From: Haloferax litoreum
GTDB taxonomy: Archaea; Halobacteriota; Halobacteria; Halobacteriales; Haloferacaceae
DNA length: 64,000 bases
NCBI RefSeq assembly: GCF_009674605.1
Contig: NZ_WKJO01000001.1
Span: forward strand, 1,240,001 to 1,304,000
Direction of reading: 5' to 3'
Both the position numbers and the translations under genes were made by a program. Shown one piece after another: positions 59,749 through 64,000 of the stretch (within the stretch, counting starts at the first letter, position 1; each line of letters begins with the position of its first letter). The notes under the pieces are model-generated. The model ran no database searches. It was not told the origin of the DNA and saw only the letters and a program-made list of their open reading frames with translations.

Positions 59749-60366
59749 ATGTTCGAAGACCGACCGAATCGCGACGAAATCGTTCTCGTCGGCCGGTCGA
59801 ACGTCGGGAAGTCGACACTGATGCGCGAACTGACGGGTCACGACAAGTTCACGACGGGCAAGAAACCCGGCGTCACCCGTAAACCGAATCACTTCGACTG
59901 GAATGCAGAGAAGTTCATGTTCACCGACCTCCCCGGGTTCGGGTTCATGTCCGGCGTCGACGCCGACACTCGCGAGGCAATCAAGACAGACGTCGTCCGC
60001 TACATCGAGGAGAACGCCGACAACATCCTCGCGGCAGTCCTCGTCGTCGACGGCAAGAGTGTCATCGACATCATCGACCGTCACACGACAGAAGACTCCA
60101 TCCCGCACGACGTGGAGATGTTCTACTTCCTCGACGAACTCGACGTTCCGACCGTCGTCGCGGTGAACAAGATGGACAAAGTCGACGACAGAGACGAACG
60201 TCTGAACGACCTGTGTGACCGACTCGGGTTGTTCCCACCGTGGAAGCAGTGGCGAAACGTCGTCGCGCCGATTACCGCCAAACGCGGCGATATCTCGGCC
60301 CTCGAAGACGCGCTTCGCTCGCACCTGCACGAACAGGGTCGCGACGACCTGTTCAAGTTCCTCTGA
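59749..60366 (+). CDS. engB: EngB-type GTP-binding protein
   Basis: 205 residues. G1 GRSNVGKST (about 16-24), G2 [11 protein letters not shown]3 [10 protein letters not shown] (with the FG typical of EngB), G4 NKMDK, and G5 ITAKRGD. EngB/YihA proteins are small TRAFAC GTPases that help ribosome assembly. The archaeal copy is of normal length. Divergent from no close gene; convergent with the hydroxyacid dehydrogenase, 41 bases between stops. Confidence 0.93.
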   Translation: MFEDRPNRDEIVLVGRSNVGKSTLMRELTGHDKFTTGKKPGVTRKPNHFDWNAEKFMFTDLPGFGFMSGVDADTREAIKTDVVRYIEENADNILAAVLVVDGKSVIDIIDRHTTEDSIPHDVEMFYFLDELDVPTVVAVNKMDKVDDRDERLNDLCDRLGLFPPWKQWRNVVAPITAKRGDISALEDALRSHLHEQGRDDLFKFL

Positions 60367-60406
60367 ACGGTCAGTTCACCGCTCTTCGAGTAGCTGGCTC
60401 CCTCGA

Positions 60407-61342
<936 letters not shown>

Positions 61343-61422
61343 TCACACCGACACACGAAGGAACTTGCGCCCTCGGCGCTGGTCTCCGGTTCCGACACCG
61401 AGTGTGTCGCGACGCGACTCGG

Positions 61423-62193
61423 TTACGCCGTCTTCGACCACGGCGGCGGAAGGAGTGCGTCGGTCGCTGGGTGCGCGTCGCGCCACTCGCCCCACGTCGT
61501 CACCGTCGACGGGAGGATACGCATCCGCTCGCCCGACTGCGACCCGCAAATCGCCTTCGCGAGCATCTGACTCCAGTAACTTCCCGTCACCTCGTCGTAG
61601 AGGACGAGATTCCCCGAGTTTCGAACCTCCGCCTCACCGGAAGAAGCAGATGCACCGAACGTCCGGCCCTCCTCGACGCTGGCGAACCCGTAGACGGCAG
61701 GCGGTTGCCAGAGGTGCCCGGAGACCTGAAACACCGCCTCCGTGCCGTCGACACGACGCTCTGCAACCATTCCGGACTGGCAAATCGGGCAGTAGGTCAC
61801 GAGGACCGGGTCGCCACCGAGGGTGTCGTTGACGACTTCGTGCCACCAGAGGATAGAAAGCGGATACGCACGGGCCACGCCGTTTCGTTCCATGCCGACG
61901 ACGTAGGCGTCTGCAGAGAGGCCCGGCCCAATCTCGTAGCCGAACCGGTACTTCTCTGCGACGGCTAACCCGCCCCAGTCGGGTCCGATAGCCGGTTCCA
62001 GCACCGCCTCGATGCCGATGAACGGGTTCGGCGGGTCGCCGCAGACAGTCCCGGGGAACCCGTGAATCACTGTCGAGTCCGGGTTTTTCGGGGCGGGAAA
62101 GCCCGCTATCGGGGGCCGAATATCCCCACTGGCACACCCGGCGAGACCGGCCGTCGAACCGGTGAGTAACCCGAGAAACGTCCGTCGGTCCAT
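61423..62193 (-). CDS. Tat lipoprotein with DUF3179 domain, paralog 1
   Basis: 256 residues from ATG 62193 (MDRRTFLGLLTGSTAGLAGC...). RR signal and lipobox mark a lipid-anchored, exported protein. The DUF3179 body has RAYPLSILWWHEVVNDTLGG, VLVTYCPICQSGMV (a CxxC pair), VSGHLWQPP, NLVLYDEVTGSYWSQ. DUF3179 is widely spread with unknown function; the CxxC and its export suggest redox or metal chemistry. Its paralog lies 86 bases upstream (62280-63050). Share a near-identical patch, see findings. Confidence 0.85.
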   Translation of the reverse strand: MDRRTFLGLLTGSTAGLAGCASGDIRPPIAGFPAPKNPDSTVIHGFPGTVCGDPPNPFIGIEAVLEPAIGPDWGGLAVAEKYRFGYEIGPGLSADAYVVGMERNGVARAYPLSILWWHEVVNDTLGGDPVLVTYCPICQSGMVAERRVDGTEAVFQVSGHLWQPPAVYGFASVEEGRTFGASASSGEAEVRNSGNLVLYDEVTGSYWSQMLAKAICGSQSGERMRILPSTVTTWGEWRDAHPATDALLPPPWSKTA

Positions 62194-62279
62194 GTGTAAC
62201 GTGGGTCCGTGTGCTGGGAAACTCCCGCGGAGTCGTGCGTCGGCGTCGCACGCGGTGTGTGGGTTCCGTATCGTTCGCA

Positions 62280-63050
62280 CTACGCCGTCTTCGACTGCGG
62301 CGGTGGGAGCAACACGTCGGTGTCAGGATAGTCCGCGCGCCACTCCGCCCAGGTCGCCACAGAAGATGGCATGATGCGCATTCGCTCACCTGACATCGGC
62401 CCGCAGATACCGCGCGCCAGTATTTGACTCCAGTAACTTCCCGTCGCTTCGTCGAGGAGGACGAGATTCGCGGCGTTACGGAACTCGACTTCACCCGTGA
62501 CGACAGATGCGCCGAACACGCGTCCTTCTTCGGCGCTCGCGTAACTGTACGGTTGGGGTGCCTGCCACAGTTGCCCGGAGACACGGAATGTCGTCTCTTC
62601 ACCGCCGACGCGGCGTTCTGCGACCATCCCCGTCTCGCACATCGCACAGTAGGTCACGAGGACCGGGTCGCCGCCGAGGGTGTCGTTGACGACTTCGTGC
62701 CACCAGAGGATGGAAAGTGGGTACGCACGGGCCGCACCGTTGTACTCGACACCGACGACGTACGTGTCTGCGGAGAGGCCGCGGCCGGTTTCGTCGGCGA
62801 AGCGGTACTCCTCGGGGACGGTCACGTCCTCCCAGTCGGGGCCGACTGCTGGTTCGACCACCGCGTGGATTCCGTCGCTCAGGTACGGTGGGTTACTGCA
62901 GACTGTCGTCGGGAATCCCTCTTTGACGATTGGGTCGGGGTTCCCCGGCGTGGGAAAGCCCGCAACTGGTGGCCGAGCGTTCCCTTCGGTACACCCTGCA
63001 AAGCTTAGTGTCGCTCCTGTGAGGAGGCCGAGGTACGCCCGACGGTCCAT
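62280..63050 (-). CDS. Tat lipoprotein with DUF3179 domain, paralog 2
   Basis: 256 residues, MDRRAYLGLLTGATLSFAGC... again with twin arginine and lipobox. Body as in paralog 1, with the CxxC in VTYCAMCETGMV, VSGQLWQAP and NLVLLDEATGSYWSQ. Same length and same motifs in the same order, so a tandem duplication. Its function is unknown; the copper lipoprotein gene lies downstream-adjacent at 63336, 285 bases upstream of this start on the same strand, a plausible functional neighbour. Confidence 0.85.
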   Translation of the reverse strand: MDRRAYLGLLTGATLSFAGCTEGNARPPVAGFPTPGNPDPIVKEGFPTTVCSNPPYLSDGIHAVVEPAVGPDWEDVTVPEEYRFADETGRGLSADTYVVGVEYNGAARAYPLSILWWHEVVNDTLGGDPVLVTYCAMCETGMVAERRVGGEETTFRVSGQLWQAPQPYSYASAEEGRVFGASVVTGEVEFRNAANLVLLDEATGSYWSQILARGICGPMSGERMRIMPSSVATWAEWRADYPDTDVLLPPPQSKTA

Positions 63051-63335
63051 ACTGTAGTGTTGGTCACTTGAAGAGATAATGTCGATGGAACAGTCTCGTG
63101 GGCGTACCAGTCGGTGGTAGACGAAACAGACGCGTCGCTCTCGGGTCAGTAAGATGGTGGCTCAGCTAAAATCCATCATCACAAAGGGCTGAGTGGGGGT
63201 AACTTTCTTCATCGCCACCGAATAGCCCTCGGATTTCGAGCGTGATGAATCCATCTCATTCGTGTCTTCGTGGGTCCGTGTGCGACTGCCGACGACCACA
63301 TCACCGCGTCGACGACACTCATCCAACTCGTACGG
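63051..63335. other. Intergenic region before the DUF3179 pair, no gene seen
   Basis: Between the blue-copper gene stop and the DUF3179 start (both minus strand). An AT-rich patch GAAGAGATAATGTCG lies at 63069-63083, a possible TATA box (ATTATCTC on the minus strand) about 25 bases before the DUF3179 ATG. I see no other feature. Confidence 0.3.
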
Positions 63336-64000
63336 TCACGCCGCATGTTCGAGGGCCTCGTGAATCGCCGCGTTGAGTTCCCGAAGACGCTCGCGGATTG
63401 GGTCGGCCAACTCCGCCGGTGGGTCGGTGAGTGCCGGTTCTCCCTCCGGGTCGGGCGTCCCGACGATGACGCTTCCAATCATCCCCACGAACTCGTGCGG
63501 GAGACAGAAGTAGTGATAGACGCCGGGCATCTCGAACGTCTTCTCGAACGTCACACCACCCTCGGTGATAATCTCGCTATTCCACGACGCTGTCCCGTCG
63601 GGGGTGAGTTGTGGTCTGTAGTTCTCCGGGGAGTACGACGTCGTCGAGTGGAACCCACGCTCGTTTGTCCACGTGACCGTCCCACCGACGTCGACCCAGC
63701 AGATGTGTGGTTCGAAGTGGTGTCCGGTCGCTGTGGTTACCATGCCGACGTCGGCACTGTCGAGTGGCCCAGTAAGTTGCTCGTCGTGTTCGTGACTGTC
63801 TTCGACGCGTTCCGCAGACTCCTCGTCGTCGTGGTGCTCATCCCCTCCGTGATGGTCGTCGACGTGATGCTCACTTTCTCCGTGGTGGTCGTTGACGTGA
63901 TGGTCGTCGACTTCAGCACCAGCGCCGCCTGTGTCCGTGGTCGTCGTCTGGCCCTCGCTCCCCTGCCCATCTGTCGTTACGGGCGCTGTCGTGCACCCTG
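63336..64000 (-). CDS. Blue-copper (halocyanin-type) lipoprotein with His-rich linker, N-terminus outside window
   Basis: The frame stays open past the ATG at 63743 to the window edge and reads ...GC-TTAPVTTDGQGSEGQ..., so a lipobox cysteine is at 63993-63995 and the signal peptide lies beyond 64000. After it come a Thr/Gly-rich spacer and a linker with repeated HH pairs (DDHHVNDHHGESEHHVDDHH). A plastocyanin-like domain of about 110 residues starts near the internal Met (VTTATGHHFEP...) and has WVDVGGTVTWTNERGFHSTT (first His ligand) and YHYFCLPHEFVGM (Cys, His, Met ligands, C-x2-H-x4-M). It binds one copper ion and carries electrons at the outer face of the membrane. A start at 63743 would cut off the anchor. 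Confidence 0.85.
   Translation of the reverse strand, partial: GCTTAPVTTDGQGSEGQTTTTDTGGAGAEVDDHHVNDHHGESEHHVDDHHGGDEHHDDEESAERVEDSHEHDEQLTGPLDSADVGMVTTATGHHFEPHICWVDVGGTVTWTNERGFHSTTSYSPENYRPQLTPDGTASWNSEIITEGGVTFEKTFEMPGVYHYFCLPHEFVGMIGSVIVGTPDPEGEPALTDPPAELADPIRERLRELNAAIHEALEHAA

Noticed and set aside
59035-60330. 431-codon minus-strand frame opposite the DUF7344-like gene and engB
   Set aside because: Antisense to engB, whose GTPase motifs are unambiguous; the lower part crosses the palindrome region.

Overview
The window looks like a piece of the main chromosome of a halophilic archaeon of the Haloferax/Haloferacaceae type. The signs are high GC with strong C/G at third codon positions, very acidic proteins, many Tat-type lipoproteins (RR ... 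lipobox Cys), AT-rich TATA-like boxes about 25-30 bases before ATG/GTG starts (leaderless transcripts), a Kae1-Bud32 fusion, an RpoE1/Spt4/eIF2-gamma gene string, and several haloarchaea-restricted families (DUF5787, DUF5808, DUF5518, HTH-10 and DUF7344-type regulators). No rRNA, CRISPR array or intact transposon is visible.

Layout. 0-11 kb: the end of an unknown gene, tRNA-Thr(GGT) with a short copy of its 3' end 97 bases downstream, then metabolic and membrane genes (Zn alcohol dehydrogenase, HtpX protease, MFS carrier), a solitary Eco57I-type adenine methylase with a possible leader peptide, and a TrkA protein. 11-16 kb: a tungstate ABC transporter (TupCBA) with an inverted-repeat operator candidate, a small-ORF/PIN pair resembling a toxin-antitoxin module, an ACT protein and an array of short hairpins. 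16-22 kb: the information-processing string (minus strand) eIF2-gamma, PIN, RpoE1, Spt4, GTP-dependent dephospho-CoA kinase, S24e, Kae1-Bud32. 22-29 kb: lipoproteins, DUF5787, three tiny membrane proteins, an MBL hydrolase, an AT-rich (probably acquired) lipoprotein beside a gene remnant, and an AAA ATPase with a His-rich tail. 29-46 kb: molybdopterin oxidoreductase, thiolase, a structured RNA candidate, a tungsten aldehyde:ferredoxin oxidoreductase, CPA antiporter, acyl-CoA synthetase, MBL hydrolase, SLC13 carrier, SerRS, PhoX and Tsr3. 46-51 kb: NOG1-type GTPase, lipoproteins, SIMPL and DUF389 proteins.

50.9-56.9 kb holds the most unusual locus: three overlapping genes encoding a large divergent tubulin/FtsZ-superfamily protein with coiled coils, a polytopic membrane protein carrying a P-loop GTPase domain, and a tail-anchored coiled-coil protein. 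They read as one dedicated machine, plausibly a membrane-linked cytomotive or signalling system. 56.8-64 kb: folate cyclo-ligase-like protein, GNAT, HTH-10 regulator, another structured intergenic region, DUF7344 regulator, EngB, a D-hydroxyacid dehydrogenase, a tandem DUF3179 lipoprotein pair, and a blue-copper (halocyanin-type) lipoprotein whose N-terminus runs off the window.

Functional links: tungstate uptake (11-14 kb) can supply the tungsten oxidoreductase at 33-35 kb; thiolase and acyl-CoA synthetase point to fatty-acid metabolism; the copper lipoprotein and CxxC-bearing DUF3179 proteins may share extracellular redox or metal chemistry. All functions were inferred by reading the sequence; no database search was run.
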